This document shows, piece by piece, positions 47,216 to 57,535 of a stretch of 64,000 bases of DNA (positions are counted from its first letter, which is position 1; each line of letters begins with the position of its first letter). The position numbers were made by a program, and so were the translations under genes. The notes beneath the pieces were generated by a model that saw only the letters and a program-made list of their open reading frames with translations, made no database searches and was not told where the DNA came from. The stretch lies in assembly GCA_012934845.2 (NCBI GenBank), contig WNNJ02003187.1:186001-250000 (forward strand). The letters are read 5' to 3'. The DNA is from Pomphorhynchus laevis. Taxonomy: Eukaryota; Acanthocephala; Palaeacanthocephala; Echinorhynchida; Pomphorhynchidae.

Positions 47216-47749
47216 GCATCGAATTTGTGACATTTTTGCTTAACTTCTTTTAATTGATTATATTTATTCTTTTAACAAACTCCTTACTTACTAGTTAAAA
47301 CTATACCTATTTAGTGAATTTATAAATTAACCTTAGGAAAATCTAAATAATATGACATATAAAGTTGTTTAAAGTTTAATAAGCCTTGAACAGAAAAAAT
47401 GAATTTTGCTCAGATCGGCATACTTCATTAGAACATTATATGCTCAATAAGTAAAATTTGAGAAATTTAGCTTTAAAGATAAGTTTAATAATAGTCATGG
47501 CAAACAAATTCAAAACTGAATCTCAAGATTTGTGACGAATAAGCCGAAAATAGAATGATAATTAAAATTTTTGTACGAATTGAATGTTCACTCATTGTTT
47601 TATCAGCTGTAGAAAACAGCTGATAAAACAAAAACACGATAAAATACAATATAAATGTTCAAAAAATGTACGATTCCGATTGTGTTTTTTACTTTAATAA
47701 ATCATTATTTTTTTTATTCCGATAGCGCAACGAAAACAAATTTTTATGT
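47216..47749. other. A/T-rich spacer
   Basis: An inverted repeat, TTTTATCAGCTG … CAGCTGATAAAA, lies at about 47598-47629. Otherwise nothing. Confidence 0.5.
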
Positions 47750-50455
47750 GCAGTAAAGTGACTGTCGGAGCATCAAAAGCGAGCAACGTTTAAACTAAAA
47801 TGCAGGAAATTACAGGTTTTTCTACGATTTCTTCTATTGACAAGGACTCTAAGGTAAGTGTTTCAACTTTTAATAATCTATTGGAGGAGGGGATACTTCC
47901 CCCTGTCCCCAAACTCAAGAACTTACAAAATTATTAAACTTTCCGGATCTATTGAAAGGCACGACATGTTTAAAACATTCCTTAGACGTTTTGTTGAAAA
48001 CTATAATAACCTTATATTATTTAATACAGTAAAGTATCGTGAAGCAGAAATCAAGAACTCCTTCGCTACTCCTGATTTGGCAAAAGAATTTGAATCTTTT
48101 TTCAATGCTAACTTATCTAAACTCGGTTCTATTCAACACAAGCCTATAATGGCTTCTGTCAAGATATCAAACCTGCCTCCTCATCTTGAGGTGAAAGATA
48201 TTAGGTCCCTAAAAATACTTTACAAAATTTCGAATTTGAGGAAGGTTATGGGGAAGAGTGAACTTCTACTGCCTCTAACGTTTTGCTCGGCCCCTATTGA
48301 TACTGTCGAGATTCTAGATAAGTAATCTTTCAATACCTTCCTGGGGTACAACTTGATATTCCAGCTACTTGACTCAAATGATCTCACATTCTCCCACTGC
48401 AACTCCTGTCACAAATGGGGCATTTGGGTTCTAATAGCAATGCTATCCGGACGTGTGATGTTTGCAGTTCGCAGAACTGCCCGCATACAGCTGGAGGGAA
48501 ATGTGAAGCAACCCCTAAGTGCTCAAATTATGGACGTGACAATCCCGCCTGGTCCAGGAAATGCATTTTTTTTTCAAACAATACAGATCTAAATTCTCCT
48601 CACCAACACAAGCCATTAAAGAGGCTCCCAGCTCCTCAAATTCGGCCTCTAGAATGTCCGATAATGATATACTCAGACTGCTTGATTCGAATAAACAAAA
48701 TATTCACGAGTCAATCGAAAGCTTTATTGCTAAACAACTTTCTGTATTGTTTACAGCTCCGGAAATTCCTAAACAAACTAACTTTGCTAAGTCTACTATT
48801 CCATTATCGAAAAAGAAAGGGCTTCGGCTCATCCCATACCACCTATCAAGATCGGCAATCTCCTGAATAGTAAGAAAATAAGGGGAAATGAAGATGCTGC
48901 CCATGGGCAAGTACCTGTGCCGGATAGTTCTAGTGACGGAAAGAGAACCTTCCCGTTCCTAACTCTTTCTAGATAGGCAATCCCACATCCAAGTAATCCA
49001 TCACAATGCAGAGTACTCGTGAGCCATTTTCACTGAATATCCTTCAGTGGAATTCGGGAGGTGATTCTGCCCTTAGAATAGAGATGCTGATGTTATAGTC
49101 CTTCAGGAGATGCGGTCAATCCGTATCCCCCAGGACATTACTCGATTTATACCAAAGCACATCTGTTCCCACTATACTTCGTATAAAACCCCACCTCTCT
49201 CCTTTCATCTCAAGGACTCTTGACCTTAGTTATGTGCTCATTAAGGTCCGTTCTCCCATTAAATTACTTACGTCCAGCCATGTCTTGTTTAGTAGTTTCA
49301 CTATGTAAGAACAGTAAACGCCTCAGTCTAGCCAATGTCTAAATCCGTCAAGGGGAAATTAACAAGAACCGTGACCTCCTGGAAAGTATTATATACAGCG
49401 GTTATAACATGATACTTGGGGATTTCAACGACAGAACTAGTCGATGGATCAATGCAGCACTTCGCAGAGATAGGAACGGTTATCTTATTTACAAACATCC
49501 GTCCCCTACCTTTCATTGCACATCAACAAATTCTATTCTCGACATTTTACTGCTTCACTCGGGGGTGGTTGTTGAAACCCTATGTACGAAGCAGTCGAGC
49601 CAGCAATTGTCCACCTCTTATGACCAAATTCGTTGGAGAATTAAGGAAGTTATGTTGCTTCAAAAGAGGTTTCACTTTGATCCGATCAAAGTGGTCTCCT
49701 TTCAAGCAGCTATCCAACTCTTTCCCGTAATAGGAAATGAGAGTTTGACCGAATTTAATACCTACCTCTCATCACAAGCTACCGCGATTTTATTGACTAC
49801 CTATAAAGGTCGTATATACAATCCCACTCCGACGAAACTCAATGTCCTAGCGAAATTGCTTAACTTCCCTAACCTCTCTGTTTCCGCCAGACAGGCTCTC
49901 TCGAATAAATACTGGAGCACTAGATATAGGTTCCAGCTGAGTAGGGATAGGACGAGTATCGCTCGCCTTAATTCTTCTCAGTCTTCCTTTTGGAAGATTT
50001 TCAAGGAGAAGTTGGTTTGCTGGAAGGATAGAGCATTGGGTTGGATAGAGAATGTAGGCCATGATAAAGTTTTGGAGAAGTCACTAGTCCTACACAACTA
50101 TGGAGCCACTCAATCACCTCAACCAATCCTGCTTTGGTGTAACTTCAGGTCTAGGGATCTATCTGTTACGTATATCCTTAACTCCTGGGATCCACTCGCG
50201 GGCACTCCAAATCCGTTGCTCCACTTTCTTCTCGAATCTGTCAGCTTTTAACAGTTGATCAGAGAAGAGAGGTGGCCGTCACAATGCTTTAAGCCTCCCC
50301 ATCCGATGTAGCAGGCATCAATATTGTTAAGCGTGTTTTTATTCCTAAGAAAAAATCCTGCTCATGTCCTAAACATCTGCGACCCATTTCGATATAAAAT
50401 GCCCTCGTCTCGATTTACGATAAAGCGCTTGCGCGTAAGGATTGATCAATAACAG
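47750..50455 (+). mobile_element. Three-knuckle LINE, 3'-truncated copy
   Basis: ORF1 starts at ATG 47800 (MQEITGFSTISSIDKDSK). It continues through KPIMASVKISNLPPHLEVKD and the knuckles at 48394-48570: CNSCHK, CDVCSSQNCPHTAGGKC and CSNYGRDNPAWSRKC. The nuclease is in view from 49040 (LQWNSGGDSAL) with LGDFNDRTSRW at 49412. The linker to 50251 stays open for 280 codons (RFHFDPIKVVSF, NNYGATQ-like block). It ends abruptly near NALVSIYDKALA, at the start of the RT, so the 3' third is lost. Moderate number of breaks. Confidence 0.85.
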
Positions 50456-51047
50456 CCCCGAATGTTGTTCCTTGTTAACTAAGTATCTATGTTGGTACAT
50501 ACGTTTAGATAATCACTGCATGGATTGATCTACATATACCTGATCACAATCCTTACATGATATTTAATAACATCCATATTGTAATCCGGTTTACGTTTAA
50601 AGATATTTTTTATTTAAGAAAGTTTTATATTACAGAAAACTTTTTTGTGCTTATTTTAGAACATTTTATATTTCTAACTATTTAAAAGTTCCATCTATCA
50701 TAAAAAATAAGGTATCAATTAATTAATGAAATTTTTATCTTTTAAAACGTCAGTTTCTGATATTCACAGATGTAATTAAATTTAAATCAAGACATGATAG
50801 CAGCCAAGTTTCTTCATTTGGTAAAGTTCACTAAAAAATTCTTATTTTCGTCAACTTATCCGTGATACAATTTATTATTCAAGAAAATAATATGTTGATT
50901 CTCAATAATAAATTAAATCAGCTGACTTAGTCTACGTATTTAATACAGGCCGAGCGTTATCACTTATTCGACCAACTTGTATATTAACACGTATATACAA
51001 CTTGTATATTAGACGTTAAAAAAAGAACTGGTTATTAAAGTACTTAC
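50456..51047. other. A/T-rich spacer
   Basis: Contains a terminal-type Penelope motif at about 50923 (AATCAGCTGACTTAGTC). No gene. Confidence 0.5.
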
Positions 51048-51049
51048 AA

Positions 51050-51113
51050 ACGATTATAGAAGAACGATTATAGAAGAACGATTATAGAAGAACGATTATA
51101 GAAGAACGATTAT
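51050..51113 (+). repeat. 14-bp tandem repeats in the LINE 5' region
   Basis: Four to five units of ACGATTATAGAAGA about 150-200 bases before ORF1. Tandem repeats in the 5' region are known for some LINE promoters; here a promoter role is inference. Confidence 0.85.
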
Positions 51114-51256
51114 CAAGAAAAAGTTATAAGTGTTCAAGATAATTTCTAAACAACTTAAACAAAAAGAACAACTAGAACAAAAAATTTAAACAGCTTAAAC
51201 ACACAATATATAAACATACATTTACAAAACAACTTGCCAGCGGAACAAAACACATA

Positions 51257-52720
51257 ATGACACGAAAAACATCGAAGCTTAAAGCTAAGAAGTCAAATGT
51301 AAACACCGTATCTCTAAACGCAAGCATACTTGATGAGTGTACATCTGTCCAAGTCCAGTGTTCGAACGATTTGTGTGACACCTGGACCACTATTTGTATG
51401 AGCAAGTTAAAAAAGAATTCCGATGATGCTTATTTATGTGGCTTTTGTGCTGTGAAGGAGCTTAATATTTTGAGAAGACGTTTGGTCGAATTTGAAGAAG
51501 CACATAACCAATCTCTAAGTCGAACCGTTCTCATGGACGATAAAATATCCTCTTCCAAAGCTCAACATCCTTTTAAAAATGTAGTTCCTGTGGATGCGCG
51601 GGTTGGTGATGATACGACTGCCTGCGTTATTCCCCTTGATGAGAATACAAGCGATCGCAAATTGCAACAAATTGCTGATAATACAGTCCCTAAAGTATCA
51701 CAGACTACGAACGATATGACTACATGCGTTGTCGTTGATCGTCCTTCTGCCGATCTTTCTTTACATATTGACAACCGAACTCGGACAACTGGAGCTTATG
51801 TAGGCAGCAATGGACCTGTAGCATCCCGTATTTGGAAGCGGGGATATTTGCGTTCTTCCTATTCAACTCCAAATTCAGTGTCAAGACAGTATGACGAAGT
51901 CTCGAAATATATTCTGTCTGATGAAGCGATTTCACAAAGTGATACACCGAAGATGCCGAATGCTCACAATGCGACATTTCGTAATATCTCAAACAAAGAT
52001 GGTCAGTGCGTTTCCTCGGGCAACGCACACGTCACCTTGATGTCACCATCAAGTTCTTTAGAGTCTCATGATTCACATACCCAGACAGACTTATCTAGCT
52101 TGCGGAATATTGTTAAAACGGATACTCAAATACCCAGCTTACGTGCATGTACAGATACACAATCTGCTGTGTCCTGTGATGGTCTCGATAGGGTGATCTC
52201 AAATAAGCGGATATATAATAGAGGTTGCTCAGTTATTCTAGCTAATGTGCCCGAGTCTATCTTCGAGAATGCGCAAGCACGACTGAATGACGACATTCAG
52301 AGTTTGAGGTCTATTCTGGCACATGTACTTGGCTCCTGTGACATTGAGACAGTCCAAAAAGTTAAACTTATCGCTCTTTTCCGTCTAGGTAAGCGTAATG
52401 CTTTAAATAATAAACCCCGACTACTCAAAGCTGTCTTCCATAACCAACTTCATGCTACCTTAATGTTGAGAAACTCGTTCCGTCTCAAAGGGTCTAATAT
52501 TCGACTGCTGAAAGATCTTGATGTATCAGAACGAAAAAAATTATCGAAGGTTAAAAAAGAACTATCATCTCGTGTTGCTAAAGGAGAAACAAATCTCTAT
52601 GTGAAAAATTTTCAGATTGTGAAGCGACGCACTTGGCTGAGTTGGAGCCCACTAGTCATGTCGCCTCGCGTGCATTCTGTAATCGAAACGGGCTCGTCTA
52701 CTCTGCCTATCAGAGTCTAA
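51257..52720 (+). CDS. CR1-type LINE ORF1 protein
   Basis: 487 residues from MTRKTSKLKAKK. A half-PHD finger at residues about 30-70: VQCSNDLCDTW, then C and LCGFC. A short coiled coil follows (LNILRRRLVEFEEAH). The middle is Ser/Thr-rich and polar. The C-terminal third holds ILANVPESIFENAQARLND, VKLIALFRLGKRNALNNKPR and RLKGSNIRLLKDLDVSE, an RRM-like RNA-binding segment, ending in a basic stretch. PHD fingers in ORF1 are known in CR1-clade LINEs. It probably binds element RNA. It is in one uninterrupted frame. Confidence 0.88.
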   Translation: MTRKTSKLKAKKSNVNTVSLNASILDECTSVQVQCSNDLCDTWTTICMSKLKKNSDDAYLCGFCAVKELNILRRRLVEFEEAHNQSLSRTVLMDDKISSSKAQHPFKNVVPVDARVGDDTTACVIPLDENTSDRKLQQIADNTVPKVSQTTNDMTTCVVVDRPSADLSLHIDNRTRTTGAYVGSNGPVASRIWKRGYLRSSYSTPNSVSRQYDEVSKYILSDEAISQSDTPKMPNAHNATFRNISNKDGQCVSSGNAHVTLMSPSSSLESHDSHTQTDLSSLRNIVKTDTQIPSLRACTDTQSAVSCDGLDRVISNKRIYNRGCSVILANVPESIFENAQARLNDDIQSLRSILAHVLGSCDIETVQKVKLIALFRLGKRNALNNKPRLLKAVFHNQLHATLMLRNSFRLKGSNIRLLKDLDVSERKKLSKVKKELSSRVAKGETNLYVKNFQIVKRRTWLSWSPLVMSPRVHSVIETGSSTLPIRV

Positions 52721-55599
52721 ATGGTTTAGCGTCCGGGTTATTTGGATGTGTAAGGGGTGATAGGAATACTCCCAGAGGTATGTTGGGGCATTGTGAAATA
52801 CTCCATGGTAATGTTCGCAGTCTTATATCGAAGATAGATGAACTGAGATATAGAGTTCAGTTAATTCGTCCTAAATTACTCGCTATCACAGAATCATGGC
52901 TATATAGTGATATTATTGATAATGAAGTCTCCATCCCTGGTTATCTGGTTTTCCGCAGTGATCGTAAAAGTGGAAGAGGTGGAGGTGTTATTCTTTATGT
53001 GAGCAACGATGTGAAAGTAACTATTCTTAGCACTTCTTCTTCTAATAAAGTCGAAAGTTTGTGGTGTCGGGTAAAATTCATGCATACCGCTCCGCTTGTT
53101 CTGGGGGTAGTATATCGTTCACCCTTGGCCGCCACAGATAAACTGATTGGGGAAGTAGAACTTTATTCTAAAGGTACCTCCAATGTTTTAATACTTGGTG
53201 ACTTGAATATGCCTTCGGTTGATTGGAATTCGTATACGGCTTTTCCTACTTGTGACCATGCTTCCTATGACCTTCTGGAGTGTATCATCTATTGTGGTTT
53301 AACTCAGCATGTTCAAAATTACACTCGTTTTGCTAGTGACAGTAGATCTCTATTAGATGTATGTTTATCTTCGAACAGTGAGATTATTAACGCTATCCGT
53401 TATGATGCCCCGATCGGTATGTCTGATCATTGCGTATTGATCATTAGGTTAAGGTTTCAAGAAGATACTCGAGGTCCGCGTGAAAATCAAGTGGTTAATG
53501 CTTTCAAAACCAACACACGTGCAATTAAGTCAATACTTTCAACAGCTACCTGGCCAGATCCCGCTGTTGTTGGAGTACACGGCGCGTGGAATTACTTTCA
53601 GAGAACCTTAGAGTCGCTGCTTATTTTATTCTCTCCACTTAGAATCAGGACACGTCGAAAAGATTCTCCCTGGTTCGATTCTGAGTTACGTTCAGCATTG
53701 AGGACTCGTAATTTGATCTTCAATCGCTACAAAGTTGGGGAGTGTAGTTATGATGTTTTTAAACAGGCAAGAAATTTATTCAATTCATTGAAGAGAAAGA
53801 AGCGGTGTGCATTTGAGAATGCATTAGCTAACAAGTGTAAATACGATTTAAAGGTCCTTTTTCAGTACCTATCAAGCAGGGGAGCTGTTGATTCTTCGAT
53901 TTGTCACTACTTCTATGACATTTCTGCGAATGACCTAGCTGAAGAGTTTGCGGCACACTATTGCACTTCAGTAGAGCCCGCAAATGAACATCAAACTTTT
54001 TGTATGGAATCTAGTGTGCTGAACACTTACTCTGACACGTGTCTTGAGTTGGACCTTGACAATTTGATAACGCCAGCTAAAGTCTATTCCGAATTACGCC
54101 GTCTAAAAGCAAATAATTCAAGAGGTTGTGACTTACTACCTTCTGTTTATCTGCGCAGATTAGCAGGCTCAATTTGCGTTCCTCTCTGTGCAATTTTTCG
54201 CCAGTCAATCTTGGAAAGATCTCTTCCTAATGTGTGGAAGCAGTCAATTGTTCTTCCCTACTTCAAGAAGGGAGATCGCTCTTCCGTCGAGAATTATAGG
54301 CCGGTGAGCATTACCTGCATTTGCTGTAGAGTGTTGGAGAGGTTTGTGCATCGCTACATGGTTGAGTTTTTTCGTGTAGGAAAAATTTTAGTCCCTAATC
54401 AGCACGGATTTCGGGAGGGTTATTCAACTGTTTCAAATTTGCTTGATGCTCATCTTGATTGGACAGCGAATAAGACACATTATATCGATACAGACATTAT
54501 ATTCTTCGACTTTTCTAAAGCTTTTGATAGAGTAGATCATGGTCTACTTCTTCAGAAACTTGTCAATACTGGACTCCCAAACATAATAGTTGATTGGATT
54601 AGAGAATTTCTTCGTGATCGTTGCTTTCGAGTACTTGTCGATTGGTCATTGTCTGTGTCTAGAGAATGTCATATTGGAGTACCTCAAGGTTCAGTTTTGG
54701 GTCCGCTTTTATTCAGCATTTATGTTAACGATTTGCCTGGGTGCATTCGCTCTCGATCATGTTTGTATGCAGATGACTTAAAAATATGGCGGCCCATTCA
54801 TTCATGTGAGGATGTTGATAATTTGCAAACTGACATAGATAATTTGGAGTTGTGGGCGGCGTTAAACAAGCTTGTGATAAATGTTTCGAAATGCAAACAC
54901 ATGCGTATTATTGGTAATGCTCGCAAGCAACTAACATCAGCTTGTTACACATATAAGGACTGTATTGTGGAAAGTGTCGATAGTTACAAAGATTTAGGAG
55001 TATGGGTTACCTCTAATTTATCAACCAAAAAGCACACTGATCAAGCTTGTGCCAACTCCAATAAAATGATAGGTATGATTCGACGCGCGTTTGTTCGCGT
55101 TAATCCGACTGCTCTTCGGCCTCTGATTTTAGCACATGTATTGAGTAGACTTTTATATGCAGCTCCGGTTGTATACCCACGTACTGTGCATGAACATAAG
55201 AAATCAGAGAGGGTACTTCGCAGGGCAACAAAGCTAGCACCAACGTTGGCGTCGCTGCCTTATGAAGACAGACTGAGATCATTAGGACTTGAGACCGTCA
55301 CATGGACCCGTCGGTACATGGATATGTGCCTTGTTTGGCATTTATTCCAACGTCCTCATCACCCTCTTCGGAGTAGGGTTCAACTACGTTGTTCAAATGT
55401 TCTTCGCGGTCATTCTTTAACTATTCGAAGAAACAGAGTACAGAAATTGGGCGCGATGCAATTTGATAGAAGAATTGTTGAGCTGTGGAACAACCTTGAT
55501 GCAGACACCGTTGGATGCAGTTCACTTAGTGCTTTTAAAAGAAGACTACGAATGGATCAAGCAATGTTTCGTGTTGCATTTCCTTATTTTAAAAACTAA
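52633..55599 (+). CDS. CR1-type LINE ORF2: AP endonuclease and reverse transcriptase
   Basis: Open for 988 codons from 52633, with the first ATG at 52780 (939 residues, MLGHCEILHGNVRSL). Nuclease blocks: HGNVRSLISKIDEL, ITESWLYSD, VVYRSP, LGDLNMPSVDW and MSDHCVLIIRL. RT blocks (counted from 52633): YRPVSITCICCRVLERF, NQHGFREGYSTVSNLL, motif A FDFSKAFDRVDH (about 626), GVPQGSVLGPLLFS (682 region) and YADDLKIW (712-719), then the C-terminal LRGHSLTIRR and VELWNNLD. Length and order are normal for CR1 ORF2. It nicks the target and primes cDNA from it. Start by ATG or by coupling to ORF1 is unresolved. Confidence 0.92.
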   Translation: MAELEPTSHVASRAFCNRNGLVYSAYQSLNGLASGLFGCVRGDRNTPRGMLGHCEILHGNVRSLISKIDELRYRVQLIRPKLLAITESWLYSDIIDNEVSIPGYLVFRSDRKSGRGGGVILYVSNDVKVTILSTSSSNKVESLWCRVKFMHTAPLVLGVVYRSPLAATDKLIGEVELYSKGTSNVLILGDLNMPSVDWNSYTAFPTCDHASYDLLECIIYCGLTQHVQNYTRFASDSRSLLDVCLSSNSEIINAIRYDAPIGMSDHCVLIIRLRFQEDTRGPRENQVVNAFKTNTRAIKSILSTATWPDPAVVGVHGAWNYFQRTLESLLILFSPLRIRTRRKDSPWFDSELRSALRTRNLIFNRYKVGECSYDVFKQARNLFNSLKRKKRCAFENALANKCKYDLKVLFQYLSSRGAVDSSICHYFYDISANDLAEEFAAHYCTSVEPANEHQTFCMESSVLNTYSDTCLELDLDNLITPAKVYSELRRLKANNSRGCDLLPSVYLRRLAGSICVPLCAIFRQSILERSLPNVWKQSIVLPYFKKGDRSSVENYRPVSITCICCRVLERFVHRYMVEFFRVGKILVPNQHGFREGYSTVSNLLDAHLDWTANKTHYIDTDIIFFDFSKAFDRVDHGLLLQKLVNTGLPNIIVDWIREFLRDRCFRVLVDWSLSVSRECHIGVPQGSVLGPLLFSIYVNDLPGCIRSRSCLYADDLKIWRPIHSCEDVDNLQTDIDNLELWAALNKLVINVSKCKHMRIIGNARKQLTSACYTYKDCIVESVDSYKDLGVWVTSNLSTKKHTDQACANSNKMIGMIRRAFVRVNPTALRPLILAHVLSRLLYAAPVVYPRTVHEHKKSERVLRRATKLAPTLASLPYEDRLRSLGLETVTWTRRYMDMCLVWHLFQRPHHPLRSRVQLRCSNVLRGHSLTIRRNRVQKLGAMQFDRRIVELWNNLDADTVGCSSLSAFKRRLRMDQAMFRVAFPYFKN

Positions 55600-55827
55600 T
55601 TAATTTATTTACGAACTTATTGTGAGCCAGCTATTTGAGCTAATGCTCGTATGTTGTTGAATGTATAATAATAATAATAATAACACTAAACCTTATAATG
55701 AAGTGATCACTGTCACTGATTGGAGTTTCAATCACAGTTTATATGATTTATAAAGATCGAGAACTGAAGAACACGTGGAAGGAAACCTCGTAAGAAAATT
55801 AGCATGCTGAATAAGTATATGAGTGAA

Positions 55828-56058
55828 ATCAAATCAGCTAACTGAGTCTACGTATTTAATATAATTATAAAATAAACAAAACATAAAAATGCTAAATCAA
55901 AATTTAATTAAATAATAAAATTAATAATTGTTTTTAGATTTTCTATAATTTAAATCAAGTTAAAAAAATGAAATTTAAAATAAACGTCATTTTTATGAAT
56001 TGACTAATAAATAACAGACGTTGTATCAGAATAAGAATTAGAGGTCATCAGGAGGAAC
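55828..56058 (-). repeat. Solo Penelope-like tail
   Basis: Read on the minus strand it starts at GTTCCTCCTGATGACCTC, runs through TATTTATTAGTCAATTCAT and an A/T-rich part, and ends with TACGTAGACTCAGTTAGC and GATTTGATTT. No RT sequence is attached. About 230 bp. Confidence 0.8.
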
Positions 56059-56299
56059 ATAATATTGATTTAATAACAAATATTTAAATTGTAATTTATC
56101 GTTTTGTATAATTTATTCTTAATGTATATTAAATATTGTTTTTAATCAATTTAGTATTAATTTATTTTTTAACTAATTCGAGATAATCAAATTTCATCAA
56201 AGGAAATACGTCCAAAATTACAAAAACATCAATCAAGCCTAAGTCATATGATTTTAAAAGTACATTAAAAACACTTTCTGTTTATATAAATAAAATACT

Positions 56300-57180
56300 T
56301 AAAGTAATTAAAGCACACTTCAAAAAATATTGTAGGGTAATTGAAATTAATACGAATTATTTAATCAATATAGAATTAATTTATTTTTAATTAATTCAAG
56401 ATAATCAAATTTCATCAAAGGAAATACGTCACTAGCATATATTTAGCATCGCTACAATGCTGAGTGAAGGAATTGGGGCTGAAACATGATGATATAGCAA
56501 CACCTCCGAATGACCTCTAATCCTTATTTTTATACATCGTCTATTTATAATGATTGACTTTTATTTTTAATTTTAATTTTTTATTTAAGCTTGATGTAAA
56601 TTATATAAAATCTTATATAACAATTATTTATTATTTATAATTATTTAATATTAAATTATTAATTATTTTATTTTTTAAACCTGATAGCATACAGCTCCTC
56701 CTGATGATCTATTATCCTTATTCTCTCATACATCGAATGTTATTTATTAGTCAATTCATAAAAGTCGGCCTTTATTTTAAATTTCCAATTTTTTTATTTT
56801 AACTTGATATAAGTCATCCACAGTGTATTACGGAAAAGTGTAATATCATTTGTGATTGCAGTGTACAGCGTACATTACTTTTATTTTAAATTTCATATTT
56901 TTATTTAAACTTGATATAAGTTATATAAAATCTTATATAACAATTATTTATTATTTTAAACAATAAAACAAATATAAACAACAATGTCAAAGAAATAGTT
57001 AACCTCTTCGTATAATGTCGTTATCACTACTTTATTATTTTTAATTATTTAATATTAAATTATTAATTATTTTATTGTTGAAACCTGATAGCATAGCAGT
57101 TTCTCCTGATGAGCTCTAATTCTTATTCTGACACAACGTCCGTTATTTATCAGTTAAACTTGATATAAATATAAATTGTA
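56300..57180 (+). repeat. Pile-up of three partial Penelope-like tails
   Basis: Three tails in the same orientation: 56395-56560 (GGGGCTGAAACATGATG … GACCTCTAATCC), 56676-56790 (AAACCTGATAGCATAC, CTCCTCCTGATGATC) and 57077-57150 (GAAACCTGATAGCATAGCAG, CTCCTGATGAGCTC). Each is followed by TTATTTATTAGTCAATT-like or similar A/T-rich sequence. A short piece of RT-proximal sequence precedes the first (56320-56420). Confidence 0.75.
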
Positions 57181-57239
57181 TAACATTTTATATTATATCA
57201 ATATTATAATTTAAAAAATAAATATTAATTATATAAAGA

Positions 57240-57535
57240 TATATATGTTTCGATACATTGATGATGTATGTGTATTTTATTCTAATAATTTTTATTCAAT
57301 TAGTGAACAAATTTATCCAGAAAGCCTTATTCTTAACAAAACCAATATTAATGATAAAGAAGGTGTATATCTAGATATGAACATTAAATTAACATTAACT
57401 AAAACTACTATTAATTTATATCGTAAAGATGACATATTTAAATTTACAATAAACATATTTTTGCATGAGCATTCATGCATACCATATAATATAAAATATA
57501 ATACATTAAATAATGAAATTTAATGAATTTTTATA
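57240..57535 (+). mobile_element. Penelope-like RT fragment
   Basis: 92 codons: MFRYIDDVCVFYSNNFYSI … NDKEGVYLDMNIKLTLTKT … YNIKYNTLNNEI. It begins at motif C and stops before the RT end, then runs directly into a terminal-type motif (GAGTCTACGTACTTT). Confidence 0.8.

Larger units (their letters stand above)
51048..55686 (+). mobile_element. CR1-type LINE, apparently intact
   Basis: Full structure: a 5' part with 14-bp tandem repeats (51050-51113), ORF1 (51257-52720), ORF2 (52633-55599) overlapping ORF1 by 88 bases in the -1 phase, a short 3' part and a (ATA)n tail at about 55666-55684. Neither ORF has a stop or frame change. The copy looks whole and could be active. The precise 5' end and target-site duplication could not be settled by eye. 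Confidence 0.9.

Noticed and set aside
52900-53085. Minus-strand frame inside the intact LINE
   Set aside because: Shadow of ORF2.
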